A stretch of 64,000 nucleotides of DNA from Glaciihabitans sp. (GCA_025464095.1 JAODMF010000021.1:62001-126000); one strand, 5' to 3'. Shown: positions 10,289-19,054, counted from the first letter of the stretch. Notes: generated from the letters alone by a model not told the origin. Translations and numbers: made by a program.

Positions 10289-10386
10289 CACCCCAGCCTA
10301 ATCACGGACCTTTGGATCTGCCCCGTGTTCGAGGGCCGCGGTTCCTCTGGCCCGGGCGGAGGATCGCGGGTCGTACGATTGCTCCA

Positions 10387-10608
10387 ATGACCGATTCGGA
10401 GCGTTCGATTCCGCCGGGCTGGTACGAAGAGCCCGGCTCTGCGCGCACCCGCTGGTGGGATGGCGAGGCATGGACCGATGACGTGCGGGACAGTGACGCA
10501 TCCCCCGGGCGCAAGCGGAAAGCACAGCTCTGGATCGCGCTCGGAGTCGTACTGTTCCTGGCGCTCGGCATCGGCTTTCTGTTCATCGGCCCCGGCATCC
10601 TCTGGTAG
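10387..10608 (+). CDS. DUF2510 small membrane protein
   Basis: A 73-residue protein with an N-terminal DUF2510 motif (PPGWYEEP then RWWDGEAWTD), a basic stretch (RKRK), and one C-terminal transmembrane helix that fills the last 25 residues. DUF2510 domains are common at the ends of actinobacterial membrane proteins; their role is unknown. The ATG is 10 bases after a TCGTACGAT stretch. An upstream in-frame extension lacks the domain and looks non-coding. Confidence 0.78.
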   Translation: MTDSERSIPPGWYEEPGSARTRWWDGEAWTDDVRDSDASPGRKRKAQLWIALGVVLFLALGIGFLFIGPGILW

Positions 10609-10639
10609 CGCCCGCAGTCAGCGACCGTAGGGTGGATTC

Positions 10640-11533
10640 ATGACCTTCAACGACGACTCCAACCTGTCAGGCAAGGGCGTTCGTCGCTCCGGCGGTGGCG
10701 GAGGCGGGCGGCGCGGCGCGGTCATCGGCGGCGGCAGCGGACTCGTTGTCGTTGCGGTGGTCATCATTTCGTTGGTCAGCGGAGTCGACCTCACCGGCCT
10801 TCTCGGCGGGGGAACCGGCTCCGCCCCGACCGACAAGGGCACGAACCTGACCCAGTGCCGCACCGGCGCGGATGCCAACAGGAGCATCGACTGCCGCGTG
10901 CAGGGGGCGCGCGATTCGCTCGCCGACTACTGGACGGGGGAGGCGGCGACCCTCGGCGTGTCCGGCTATCACAACCCCGAGGTTCAGCTGTTCACGGGCT
11001 CAGTGGGCACAGGATGCGGCGACGCGACCAGTGCCGTCGGCCCGTTTTACTGCCCACCCGACCAGACCATCTATCTCGACACCGGCTTCTATGACGACCT
11101 GAAGACCCAGTTCGGCGCCACCGGGGGACCGCTCGCCCAGCTCTACGTAGTCGCGCACGAGTGGGGACACCACATCCAGAACCTCGAGGGAACGTTCGAG
11201 AAGATCGACCAGTCGGCGACGGGCGCAACATCCGACTCGGTTCGCCTCGAGCTGCAGGCGGACTGCTACGCCGGCTCGTGGGTGGCGGCCGCATCGAGCA
11301 CTACCGACGCGCAGGGCAACACCCTGCTGGAGCCGATCACGGATGCGCAGCTGAAGGACGCCCTGAATGCGGCGTCGGTGATCGGTGACGACCGCATCCA
11401 GCAACAGTCCGGCGGATCGGTGAACCCGGAAACCTGGACTCACGGCTCAAGCGCCGAACGCCAGCGCTGGTTCGCCCGCGGCTACAACGACGGCCCGAAG
11501 AAGTGCGACACCTTCAGCGCTGCCACGCTCTAG
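10640..11533 (+). CDS. ypfJ: YpfJ-family neutral zinc metallopeptidase
   Basis: The 297-residue protein has a glycine/arginine-rich cytoplasmic start and one transmembrane helix (about residues 28-50), then an external domain of the putative neutral zinc metallopeptidase family (PF04228). The zinc motif HEWGHH lies near residue 173, followed by LELQADCYAGSW, which supplies the third ligand. Family members are membrane-anchored proteases of unknown substrate. The start ATG is 31 bases after the DUF2510 gene, so the two may be co-transcribed. Confidence 0.9.
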   Translation: MTFNDDSNLSGKGVRRSGGGGGGRRGAVIGGGSGLVVVAVVIISLVSGVDLTGLLGGGTGSAPTDKGTNLTQCRTGADANRSIDCRVQGARDSLADYWTGEAATLGVSGYHNPEVQLFTGSVGTGCGDATSAVGPFYCPPDQTIYLDTGFYDDLKTQFGATGGPLAQLYVVAHEWGHHIQNLEGTFEKIDQSATGATSDSVRLELQADCYAGSWVAAASSTTDAQGNTLLEPITDAQLKDALNAASVIGDDRIQQQSGGSVNPETWTHGSSAERQRWFARGYNDGPKKCDTFSAATL

Positions 11534-11604
11534 CTGTTCCGAACCCCGAGCCTCCTGCAACGACTTCCGCGTGGAGGGACGCGTGACGGATGCCGAGGAA
11601 CGAT

Positions 11605-13617
11605 CTACTGGGACTGGATCGCCTCGTGCACGAACGGTCGTAAGAGCCGCATCTGGGTGAGGGTCCAGGCGCGCGTGAGGTGGTTGAAGTCGCGCCAGAC
11701 AAGTTGGCCGCTGTCGTAGACCGGGCACGTGCCGTTCTTGCACACGATACTCGTCGTGTTGAGGGTCGTGATCCCACGCTTCTCCAGCAGTGTGGCCACC
11801 GCATTGTGGAACGGAGCGAGGTTCTGCAACGTATTGGCCAGGGGAACCGCGCACCCCTTGAGGGTCGCTCCGAATCTCGCGAGGCAGTCATTCGGATCGG
11901 TCGGGAGTCTCGGGTTGTCGAGGATGATCGAGACCCGCCCCACGTACGGGCTCAGGGTGTCGAGGAGGGTGGTGTAGGACGCGGTCCAGATCGCGAGTTG
12001 CTTGCTCGCGGGCAGCAGCGTGCCATCCGGCGCGACGATGTGGTTGGCATACGCGTCCGACTGTGAAAGCACGACGCTCTGTGGCTTCAATTCCTTGATC
12101 AGCGAAAGCGTCTGGTGGCGGAAGCCGCCGCACCCTCGGTCGGTTGCCTTGCCGCCCCCGGTTGCGACGACTTTGATGGTGACAACGGGGCATGCCGCGT
12201 GCCGCAGAAAGACGAGCCGGACATGTTCCAACTCCGCAGCTTTGGCCATCGCCGCGCGCCAGTGGGACGCGTGCGAATCGCCGACGAGGAGCATGACGAC
12301 CGGGGAGCTGAGGTCACCCGATTCACAAATCACAGTTCCGCTCGGCAGCGGGGTCTTGCGATCGCAGGCGGTGACCAGCGCGGGGAAGCGCGCCCCGTTC
12401 AGATCGAGCTTGATGCCATCGACCACCGGGGATCCCGAGTTCTGGCCCGCCCAGATGGTCACAGCGGATGCCGCGGACACGGGCACCACTGCAATCAGGG
12501 CGACGACCATCGTGAGCGCCATCGATTTGACCAGTCGGGGGTGGAACCGGATCGGGTTCTCAAGGAAGTGGAACGACAGCGCCGCGACGCCGAGGGAGAG
12601 CGCCGCCGCGGGGATCGTCACCGCAAGGGAGTTATTGCCGAGCGCGAGCGGGATCAGCACGATGAAGGGCCAGTGCCAGAGGTACCAGGAGTAGGAAACG
12701 TCGCCGATCCACACGAATGGCTTGAGCGACAGGATGCGCGCGGGGATCGACGGGCGTTCGCTCGAGTTCCGCGGTCCCGCGAGGATGATCAACAGCGTGC
12801 CGACGACAGGCAGCAGCGCCGCGAGACCGGGGAAAACCGTTCCTGAGTTGATGACGAAGAGCGAGGTGAACAGCAGGGCCGCGCCGCCAAAGCCGGACAG
12901 GTTGCGGAGCCATCGAGAGAGCGAGAGATGCGGAAAGACCAGCGCCGCGATGCCCGCGAGGGCGAACTCCCACGCGCGAGTGGGCAGGAGGTAGAACGCC
13001 AGGTTGGGCTGCTTGACCGACAGGATGTAGGACAGGTAGAGGGAGACCGCCCCAATGATGAGGAACACCCAGACGAGGTGGAATCGCAGGCCGAGCTTCG
13101 ACTTGCGTGCCAGTGCCGCGACGATGAGGATCACGATCGGCCACAGGATGTAGAACTGCTCCTCTACACCGAGCGACCAGGTATGAATGAGCGGACTCGG
13201 CAGGGCGACATCCGCTGCGAAGTAGTCGGTTTGCTGGAACGCATAGCGAAAGTTCGACACGTAGAAGAGTGCGGACAGGGCTTCCTGGCCCAGGTTCACC
13301 CACCGCAGCGGGGACAGCACGAAAAGGCCCGCCACGAGCGTGGCGGCAACCATCGCCGCACTGGCCGGAAGCAATCGGCGCAGGCGGCGCGTCCAGAATC
13401 GGCCGAGGTGAAGTCGTGCATCAGACGCGTCACGCACGAGGAGCGTGGTGATGAGGAAGCCGGAAATCGCGTAGAAGACGTCGACACCGACAAATCCGCC
13501 GGGGATTGCTGAGATTCCCGCATGAAAGAGCACGACGGGAATGATCGCGAGAGAGCGCAGGCCGGTGATGTCGGGGCGGTGCCACGCGTGGGGTATGGGG
13601 GGATTACTGGCAGTCAT
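11605..13617 (-). CDS. OafA-type acyltransferase with SGNH domain
   Basis: The 670-residue protein has an N-terminal acyltransferase-3 membrane domain of about ten helices, including HAGISAIPGGFVGVDVFY, whose first histidine is the family's active-site region, and SLGVEEQFYILWP. The C-terminal extracellular SGNH domain carries GDSHASHW (nucleophile serine) and DFNHLT (Asp-His). Such proteins O-acylate exported glycans or peptidoglycan. The acyl acceptor is unknown. I chose the ATG at 13617; a GTG at 13680 would add 21 residues with no family resemblance. Confidence 0.9.
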   Translation of the reverse strand: MTASNPPIPHAWHRPDITGLRSLAIIPVVLFHAGISAIPGGFVGVDVFYAISGFLITTLLVRDASDARLHLGRFWTRRLRRLLPASAAMVAATLVAGLFVLSPLRWVNLGQEALSALFYVSNFRYAFQQTDYFAADVALPSPLIHTWSLGVEEQFYILWPIVILIVAALARKSKLGLRFHLVWVFLIIGAVSLYLSYILSVKQPNLAFYLLPTRAWEFALAGIAALVFPHLSLSRWLRNLSGFGGAALLFTSLFVINSGTVFPGLAALLPVVGTLLIILAGPRNSSERPSIPARILSLKPFVWIGDVSYSWYLWHWPFIVLIPLALGNNSLAVTIPAAALSLGVAALSFHFLENPIRFHPRLVKSMALTMVVALIAVVPVSAASAVTIWAGQNSGSPVVDGIKLDLNGARFPALVTACDRKTPLPSGTVICESGDLSSPVVMLLVGDSHASHWRAAMAKAAELEHVRLVFLRHAACPVVTIKVVATGGGKATDRGCGGFRHQTLSLIKELKPQSVVLSQSDAYANHIVAPDGTLLPASKQLAIWTASYTTLLDTLSPYVGRVSIILDNPRLPTDPNDCLARFGATLKGCAVPLANTLQNLAPFHNAVATLLEKRGITTLNTTSIVCKNGTCPVYDSGQLVWRDFNHLTRAWTLTQMRLLRPFVHEAIQSQ

Positions 13618-13708
13618 GCCCGTTTCAATCCAATCATCACGGAATCGAGTCGGAATGACCTCAGCGTTGAGAAGTCCCACCCCGGGTAGAAGCCCCGAGG
13701 CAGGACAG

Positions 13709-13781
13709 TGGCTCCGACGGGCGTCGATCCCGTGACCTCACGATTTTCAGTCGTGCGCTCTACCAACTGAGCTACAGAGCC
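13709..13781 (-). tRNA. tRNA-Phe (GAA)
   Basis: A 73-nt cloverleaf read on the minus strand, with acceptor GGCTCTG paired to CGGAGCC, D-arm AGCTCAGTTGGTAGAGC and anticodon loop CTGAAAA giving GAA. The 3' CCA is not encoded. First of three clustered minus-strand tRNA genes. Confidence 0.96.
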
Positions 13782-13839
13782 GTAGAAGTCGCCTCCTACT
13801 ACGCGAAAAGCCCCTCCTTGCGAAGAGGCTCAAGCGTTG

Positions 13840-13913
13840 CGACCCTGACCGGACTTGAACCGGCGACCTCCGCCGTGACAGGGCGGCGCGCTAACCAACT
13901 GCGCTACAGGGCC
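13840..13913 (-). tRNA. tRNA-Asp (GTC)
   Basis: A 74-nt cloverleaf on the minus strand. The acceptor GGCCCTG pairs with CAGGGTC (one G-U), and the anticodon loop CTGTCAC gives GTC. No CCA is encoded. It lies 58 bases from tRNA-Phe and 26 bases from tRNA-Glu, so a common transcript is likely. Confidence 0.96.
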
Positions 13914-13939
13914 TAGCTATTGAATTCTAGAAGTGTTTG

Positions 13940-14012
13940 TGACCCCAACGGGATTCGAACCCGTGTTAACGCCGTGAAAGGGCGCCGTCCTAGGCCACTA
14001 AACGATGGGGCC
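13940..14012 (-). tRNA. tRNA-Glu (TTC)
   Basis: A 73-nt cloverleaf on the minus strand, with acceptor GGCCCCA paired to TGGGGTC and anticodon loop CTTTCAC giving TTC. No CCA is encoded. It is upstream-most in the three-tRNA cluster. The 295 bases from here to the M23 gene contain no gene that I can support. Confidence 0.96.
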
Positions 14013-14219
14013 ATGTAGTTCAGAACGCCATAGCAACCGAGGGTCAAGCATACGGGTCTGCCTCGATTAACGCCAAACCTGCGAGATCGAGCGAAATCGC
14101 GCGGATGTCCACGGCATCCCGGGGTTCCGCCGGTAGGTTCAACTCGTCCTTGAAGCTTCGCGTATTCGGCCTCGGGGCCGCAACGAGTGGGCAATTCGCC
14201 CGCCCATTGTTACTGTTGG

Positions 14220-14233
14220 CACTGTTAACAGTG
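14220..14233. promoter_or_regulatory. Palindrome upstream of cell-wall hydrolase genes
   Basis: CACTGTTAACAGTG is a perfect 14-bp palindrome about 75 bases before the M23 peptidase start. Direct-repeat words TGTTAC, TGTGAC and TGTTAC surround it within 14208-14246. GTGAC/GTTAC repeats resemble sites reported for MtrA, a regulator of actinobacterial peptidoglycan hydrolases, but this link is only suggestive. Confidence 0.4.
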
Positions 14234-14307
14234 TGACTGGTGTTACTAAGGCGTCGGATCCTGGCGGCGGCCTGCATAAGAACAACACTGAACCGATTCG
14301 GGGATTC

Positions 14308-15552
14308 ATGAGCATCATGCGCATCGCGGGGGCGAAGCCACGTCCAGAGAACCAGCGGGCCCGGCGGCTGATCGCCATCGCGGCCACGATTGCCGTGCTC
14401 GTCACGGGCAGCATCGTTGCGGCCCCGGCAGACGACGCCGCCTTCGCCAAGGTCAAATACCCGACCTGGTCTGATGTCACGCGGGCGCGCAAGAGCGAAG
14501 CCGCGACGCGCGCCGAGGTCAAGCACATCAACCAGCTGTTGAGCAGCCTGAGCGCCACGGTGAAGAAGACGGAGGCTGCGTCGAAGCTCACCGGGCAGGC
14601 CTACCAGGAAGCCGACCAGGCCTTCTTCATCGCCGATTCGACAGCAACCAACCTGCAGAAGCAGGCGGATGCCGCCAAAAAGACCGCCCAGCAGTCTGCC
14701 CAGCAGGTGGGCCAGATCGTGGCGCAGATGGCCCGTGGCGGCGGCGATTTCTCGGTCAACCTGTGGTTGAGCGGAAGCGATGCATCGAACGTGCTCACCT
14801 CCGTTGGCCAGGCGAGCAAGTACTCCCAGCAGACAAACGACCTGTACGAGCAGGCGGTCCAGTCGAAGAACGCCGCGCAGTCGCTGACCGATCAGGCGGA
14901 TGTCGCCAAGGGCGTCCGCGAGACGGCGAAAGCTGCCGCTGAAGTGGCCTTCCAGAAAGCGCAGGTCGCTGCGGAGAAAGCACAGGCCGCGTACGAAGAG
15001 AACAAGACCCAGAGCGTCAAGCTCGCGGGCCTGCTCAAGGTGTTGACGGCAAAGCGCAAGGTCACCGAGAAGAAGTACCTGCACGGGCTCAAGATGCAGT
15101 ACGGCGCGGGCGCGAGCGTTGGGGCCGGTGCGGTCAGTTCCAGCGGCTGGGCGAAGCCAGCCAACGGCTACATCTCCTCCGGTTTCGGCTGGCGTGTTGC
15201 GCCCATTCCGGGAGTTCTCCCGTTCCACAGCGGCACCGACATCGCCGGCGGGTGCGGCGTGCCCATTTACGCTGCGCACTCCGGAACTGTTGTCTACGCG
15301 GGTTGGTACGGCACCTACGGCAACTTCATCCTGCTCGACAACGGCCTGAGCATCCAGACCGGGTATGCCCACATCGTGAACGGCGGAATCCTCGTCCGGG
15401 TCGGCCAGCACGTGGCGGTCGGGCAGAACATCGCGCGTACCGGCATGACCGGTGCCGCGACCGGATGCCACCTTCACTTCGAGGTGCGTATCAACGGTGT
15501 CGCCGTCGACTCGGTGCCCTTCATGCGCAACCGGGGCATCACCATTGGCTAG
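14308..15552 (+). CDS. Secreted M23 peptidase with coiled-coil domain
   Basis: The 414-residue protein has an N-terminal signal/anchor helix (about 19-39), then a long alanine/glutamine-rich coiled coil starting KYPTWSDVTRARKSEA, and a C-terminal M23 (LytM) domain. Zinc and catalytic residues are visible in HSGTDIAGGCG, YAHIVNGG and CHLHFEV, so the peptidase looks active. Such proteins cleave peptidoglycan cross-links during division, often held off by their coiled coil. The start is the ATG preceded by GGGGATTC. The next gene is a paralogue in the coiled-coil part with a different catalytic domain. Confidence 0.92.
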   Translation: MSIMRIAGAKPRPENQRARRLIAIAATIAVLVTGSIVAAPADDAAFAKVKYPTWSDVTRARKSEAATRAEVKHINQLLSSLSATVKKTEAASKLTGQAYQEADQAFFIADSTATNLQKQADAAKKTAQQSAQQVGQIVAQMARGGGDFSVNLWLSGSDASNVLTSVGQASKYSQQTNDLYEQAVQSKNAAQSLTDQADVAKGVRETAKAAAEVAFQKAQVAAEKAQAAYEENKTQSVKLAGLLKVLTAKRKVTEKKYLHGLKMQYGAGASVGAGAVSSSGWAKPANGYISSGFGWRVAPIPGVLPFHSGTDIAGGCGVPIYAAHSGTVVYAGWYGTYGNFILLDNGLSIQTGYAHIVNGGILVRVGQHVAVGQNIARTGMTGAATGCHLHFEVRINGVAVDSVPFMRNRGITIG

Positions 15553-15567
15553 GGGCGTACAGGAATA

Positions 15568-16773
15568 GTGCACCCCCGCAGGCGCCTCGTGGGGGCGGTC
15601 GTCCTGTTCGTCGTCGCAGCCCTCGGGGTGAGCGTCGGCGTGACCGGCCCTGCCTACGCGACGGAGTACCCGTCGTGGCAGGACGTACAGCGCGCAAAGC
15701 AGAACCAGGCCACCAAGAAGGCCGAGATCACCAAGCTGACCGGGTACCTGGCATCACTCGAGCAGCAATCCGCCGCGGCGGGCAAACTCGCGCTGCAGCG
15801 CGGCGAGGACTACAACGTTGCCCGCGATGCGCTGGGTGCGGCCACGGCAAAAGCGTCAGCGCTGACCGACCAGGCGGATTCGGCCCTGGCGCAGGCGCAC
15901 GCATCCGCGGCCCGCGTCGGCCAGTTGGTCGCACAGATGGCCCGCACCGGCAATGGCAACCTCAGCGTGGACCTTTTTCTGCAGGGAAGCGCCGCCGGGG
16001 ACCTGCTCAGCCAGCTCGGAATGATGAGCAAGCTGTCGCAGCAGTCCGCATCCGTCTACCAGCAGGCCGTTCTCGATCGCAATACCGCGCAGTCCCTTGC
16101 CGATGAGGCACACGTCGCCCAGACCGCGCGCGCTGCCCTCGCCTCGTCGGCGCAGGCAGCCCTGACCGCGGCCAACTCCGCCGCGGCTGCCGTGAAGCTG
16201 AAGGTGACCGAGCAGAAGAAGTTGTCGACCACCATGTACGCACAGCTCGCTTCGCTCAAGGGCCAGACGGCCAAAGAGGTGAAGGGATATCTCGCCGGAG
16301 TCGCCTGGGAGAAGGCGCAGGAAGCGAAGAACAAGCCGCCGACGGCTCCGCCGCCCGCCAATCCTCCGCCGGGGCCGCCGAGCGGATCGAAAGTCGACCG
16401 TGCGATTGCCTACGCGAAGGCCCAGCTCGGAGAGCCGTACGTGCTCGGGGGAATGGGTCCCTCCCAGTGGGACTGCTCCGGGCTTACCAAAGCGGCGTAC
16501 GCCTATGCGGGCGTGTACATCGGCACCCACTCCGCCACCGACCAGTACGACACGATGCGCGCAGACGGCAAGCTCGTTCCGATCGGCAGCATCCAGGCCG
16601 GCGACCTGCTGTGGTACTCGAGTGGCGGGTCGACGTCGGGCAGCAAGTATCACGTGACGCTCTACATCGGCGGCGGCAACATGATCGAGGCGCCGTACCC
16701 GGGCGAGGTCGTACGCATCCGCCCGGTTCGCTACGGCGACCTGGTTCCCTACGCGGGTCGACCGACCGGTTAG
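15568..16773 (+). CDS. Secreted NlpC/P60 peptidase with coiled-coil domain
   Basis: The 401-residue protein starts with a signal peptide ending near AYA-TEYPSW. A coiled coil follows, homologous to that of the preceding M23 gene (EYPSWQDVQRAKQNQA against KYPTWSDVTRARKSEA). After a proline-rich linker (PPTAPPPANPPPGPP) comes an NlpC/P60 domain with the catalytic cysteine in WDCSG and the histidine in YHVTLYIG. This organisation matches RipA-like endopeptidases that split daughter cells. It starts with GTG, 15 bases after the M23 gene stop, so the two are probably co-transcribed. Confidence 0.93.
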   Translation: MHPRRRLVGAVVLFVVAALGVSVGVTGPAYATEYPSWQDVQRAKQNQATKKAEITKLTGYLASLEQQSAAAGKLALQRGEDYNVARDALGAATAKASALTDQADSALAQAHASAARVGQLVAQMARTGNGNLSVDLFLQGSAAGDLLSQLGMMSKLSQQSASVYQQAVLDRNTAQSLADEAHVAQTARAALASSAQAALTAANSAAAAVKLKVTEQKKLSTTMYAQLASLKGQTAKEVKGYLAGVAWEKAQEAKNKPPTAPPPANPPPGPPSGSKVDRAIAYAKAQLGEPYVLGGMGPSQWDCSGLTKAAYAYAGVYIGTHSATDQYDTMRADGKLVPIGSIQAGDLLWYSSGGSTSGSKYHVTLYIGGGNMIEAPYPGEVVRIRPVRYGDLVPYAGRPTG

Positions 16774-16786
16774 TGAGGGCCAGCGC

Positions 16787-17281
16787 CTAGTGCGCGCCCT
16801 CGTCGGCGAGTTTCTTGATGCCCGCCTGCACGATGGCTTCGGCCTCGGCAGCGTTGCCCCAACCCTCGGTCTTGACCCACTTGCCAGGCTCGAGGTCCTT
16901 GTAGTGCTCGAAGAAGTGCTCGATCTCCTTGCGGGTGAATTCGGGGATGTCGTCGACATCCTGGATCCACGCCCAGCGCGGATCCTTCGCCTGCACGGCG
17001 ATCACCTTGGCGTCTGAGCCGCCGTCATCCGTCATGTTGAAGACGCCGACCGGGCGAACCGAAACGCCGACGCCGGGAAAGAGCGGGTAGTCCAGCAGCA
17101 CGAGCACGTCGACGGGGTCGCCGTCCAGGCCGAGGGTGTTCTCGAAGTAGCCGTAGTCGGTCGGGTAGACGAATCCGGTGAACAGCACGCGGTCGAGATA
17201 GACGCGGCCCGTGACGTGGTCGACCTCGTACTTGTTCTTGCTCCCCTTGGGGATTTCGATGACGGCGTCGTATGCGGCCAT
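16787..17281 (-). CDS. ppa: Inorganic pyrophosphatase
   Basis: A 164-residue family-I pyrophosphatase that hydrolyses PPi from biosynthesis. It carries the signature DGDPVDVLVL, with metal-binding aspartates, and the active-site KNKYEVD and YPTDYGY segments. It is transcribed divergently from tilS, with 46 bases between the starts. It ends 13 bases from the convergent NlpC/P60 gene. Confidence 0.97.
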   Translation of the reverse strand: MAAYDAVIEIPKGSKNKYEVDHVTGRVYLDRVLFTGFVYPTDYGYFENTLGLDGDPVDVLVLLDYPLFPGVGVSVRPVGVFNMTDDGGSDAKVIAVQAKDPRWAWIQDVDDIPEFTRKEIEHFFEHYKDLEPGKWVKTEGWGNAAEAEAIVQAGIKKLADEGAH

Positions 17282-17327
17282 GGTGGTGCTCCTCAGCTGG
17301 CGGTGAATGCTGCAATAACGTTACTGG

Positions 17328-18425
17328 ATGGACTCCGAGCGTCGACCGCGCCTCACAGCCGCCATGGCGGACGTGCGGCGTGCGGTGCGCGCGACCCTCA
17401 CCGATGCCCTTCCCTTTGCAAATTCAGGAGATCGCGCCACAGGCTCGGCGAGTCGGGCCAAACACGCCGGGAGCGCGCTGCAATCTCCTGAATTTGCAAA
17501 GAAAAGCGAGAGCGAGGGGCCGAGACTCGTGCTGGTCGCGCTCTCGGGCGGCCCCGATTCCCTCGCCCTCGCGGCCGCCACGGCGTTCGAGGCCCCGCGC
17601 GCAAACCTCCGCGCCGGCGCAGTCATCGTCGACCACGGGCTGCAGGCCGGTTCAGGGGATGTCGCGGCGCGCGCCGCGCAGCAGGCAACCGATCTCGGGC
17701 TGGAGCCGGTCCTCGTCCGCACGGTCACGGTCGGCACCGACGGCGGTCCGGAGGCCGCCGCGCGCACCGCGCGCTATGCCGCCCTGGCCTCGGCCGCGGC
17801 GGAAACGGGGGCAGCCGCCGTGCTGCTCGGCCACACCCTCGACGACCAGGCCGAGACCGTGCTGCTCGGCCTCGCCCGCGGCAGCGGTGCCACGAGCCTG
17901 GCGGGCATGGAGCAGGCGGTCGGCATCTATCTGCGGCCGCTGCTCCGCATCCGCCGGTCGACAACCGTGCAGGCATGCGCGGATGCCGGCCTCGTGCCCT
18001 GGACAGATCCGCAGAACGCAGACCCGGCGTTCGCTCGCGTGCGCGTGCGCGAGCGCGTGCTCCCCATGCTCGAAGCGGAACTCGGGCCGGGCATCGCGGA
18101 GGCACTGGCCCGCACCGCCGACCAGCTGCGCGAGGACGGGAACGCGCTCGACCACTTCGCCGAGGAGATCGCCGAGGAACTGGCCGAGATCGCAGAGGCA
18201 GGCATCTCGCTGCCGGTCGGCGCACTAGCCAGCAACCCGCCCGCGCTGCGCCAAAGGCTCATCCGCCTGGCGGTGCAGGGCGAATTCCACGTGACGCTGT
18301 CGCGGGCGCAGACGCTCGAGGTCGCGCGGCTCGTCACCGACTGGCACGGGCAGAAACCGGTGCATCTACCGGGCGTTAGGGTGGAACGGCAGGGAGCCCT
18401 GCTTCTCTTCACCGCCGCGGAATAG
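17328..18425 (+). CDS. tilS: tRNA(Ile)-lysidine synthetase carrying an in-frame palindromic insert
   Basis: TilS converts C34 of tRNA-Ile(CAU) to lysidine, which is essential for AUA decoding. The PP-loop SGGPDS is at residues 73-78, unusually far from the N terminus; about 30-45 is usual. The shift is explained by an 88-bp palindromic element that encodes about residues 29-58 (FANSGD ... SPEFAKK), between the N-terminal helix and the first strand. The remainder looks intact (VVDHGLQ, HTLDDQAET, RVRERVLP). The 365 residues end in a short C-terminal domain. It overlaps no neighbour and precedes hpt by 6 bases. Confidence 0.93.
   Translation: MDSERRPRLTAAMADVRRAVRATLTDALPFANSGDRATGSASRAKHAGSALQSPEFAKKSESEGPRLVLVALSGGPDSLALAAATAFEAPRANLRAGAVIVDHGLQAGSGDVAARAAQQATDLGLEPVLVRTVTVGTDGGPEAAARTARYAALASAAAETGAAAVLLGHTLDDQAETVLLGLARGSGATSLAGMEQAVGIYLRPLLRIRRSTTVQACADAGLVPWTDPQNADPAFARVRVRERVLPMLEAELGPGIAEALARTADQLREDGNALDHFAEEIAEELAEIAEAGISLPVGALASNPPALRQRLIRLAVQGEFHVTLSRAQTLEVARLVTDWHGQKPVHLPGVRVERQGALLLFTAAE
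17414..17501. repeat. Palindromic element, family A, inside tilS
   Basis: Perfect 19-bp arms, CTTTGCAAATTCAGGAGAT at 17414-17432 and its complement at 17483-17501, enclose a 50-base loop. The loop shares CTCGGCGAGTCGGGCC-like and ACACGCCGGG segments with the copy at 9786-9869. The element has no stop codon in the tilS frame or in the opposite-strand frame. Both strands encode the same FANSGD...SPEFAK pattern because of the palindrome. Confidence 0.9.
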
Positions 18426-18431
18426 GACCAC

Positions 18432-18983
18432 ATGCAACCCAGTGACGTCGCCGACGATCTGAGCGCGACCCTGCTCAGCGAGCAGCAGATCCGGGAGAAG
18501 ATCGCCGAGCTCGCGCGTCGCGTGGAGTCGGACTACGCCGGGGAGCGCCCGCTGCTGGTGGGCGTACTCAAGGGGGCCGTCATGGTGATGGCGGATCTCG
18601 CACGCGAGCTGAAGATGCACGTCGACCTCGACTTCATGGCCGTTTCCTCGTATGGCCTCGGCACGGAGTCGAGTGGTGTGGTGCGCATCCTGAAGGACCT
18701 GGACGCGGACCTCTCCGGCCGCCACGTTCTCATCGTCGAAGACATCATCGACTCGGGGCTCACCCTGGCGTGGCTGCGCGCAAACCTCGAGAGCCGCGGA
18801 CCGGCATCGCTCGAGATTTTCGCGCTGCTGCGCAAACCGGATGCCGCAAAGGTCAACGTCGACGTCAAGTACGTCGGCTTCGACATCCCCAACGAATTCG
18901 TCGTCGGCTACGGGCTCGACTACGCGGAGCAGTACCGCAACCTGCGCGGTGTCGGGGTGCTCGCGCCGCACATTTACTCGTAG
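18432..18983 (+). CDS. hpt: Hypoxanthine phosphoribosyltransferase
   Basis: A 183-residue purine-salvage enzyme that makes IMP or GMP from hypoxanthine or guanine and PRPP. The PRPP-binding motif VLIVEDIIDSGLT is clear, as are VGVLKGAVMVMADL near the N terminus and FDIPNEFVVGYGLDYAEQYRN, the conserved C-terminal segment. It lies 6 bases downstream of tilS and upstream of ftsH, the usual actinobacterial order. Confidence 0.96.
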   Translation: MQPSDVADDLSATLLSEQQIREKIAELARRVESDYAGERPLLVGVLKGAVMVMADLARELKMHVDLDFMAVSSYGLGTESSGVVRILKDLDADLSGRHVLIVEDIIDSGLTLAWLRANLESRGPASLEIFALLRKPDAAKVNVDVKYVGFDIPNEFVVGYGLDYAEQYRNLRGVGVLAPHIYS

Positions 18984-19054
18984 CCTCCCGCGCGAACGTT
19001 CGGATTACGCCCACGGCAAACATCCAGCGGCCGCATAGTTATAGGAGGGTACCC

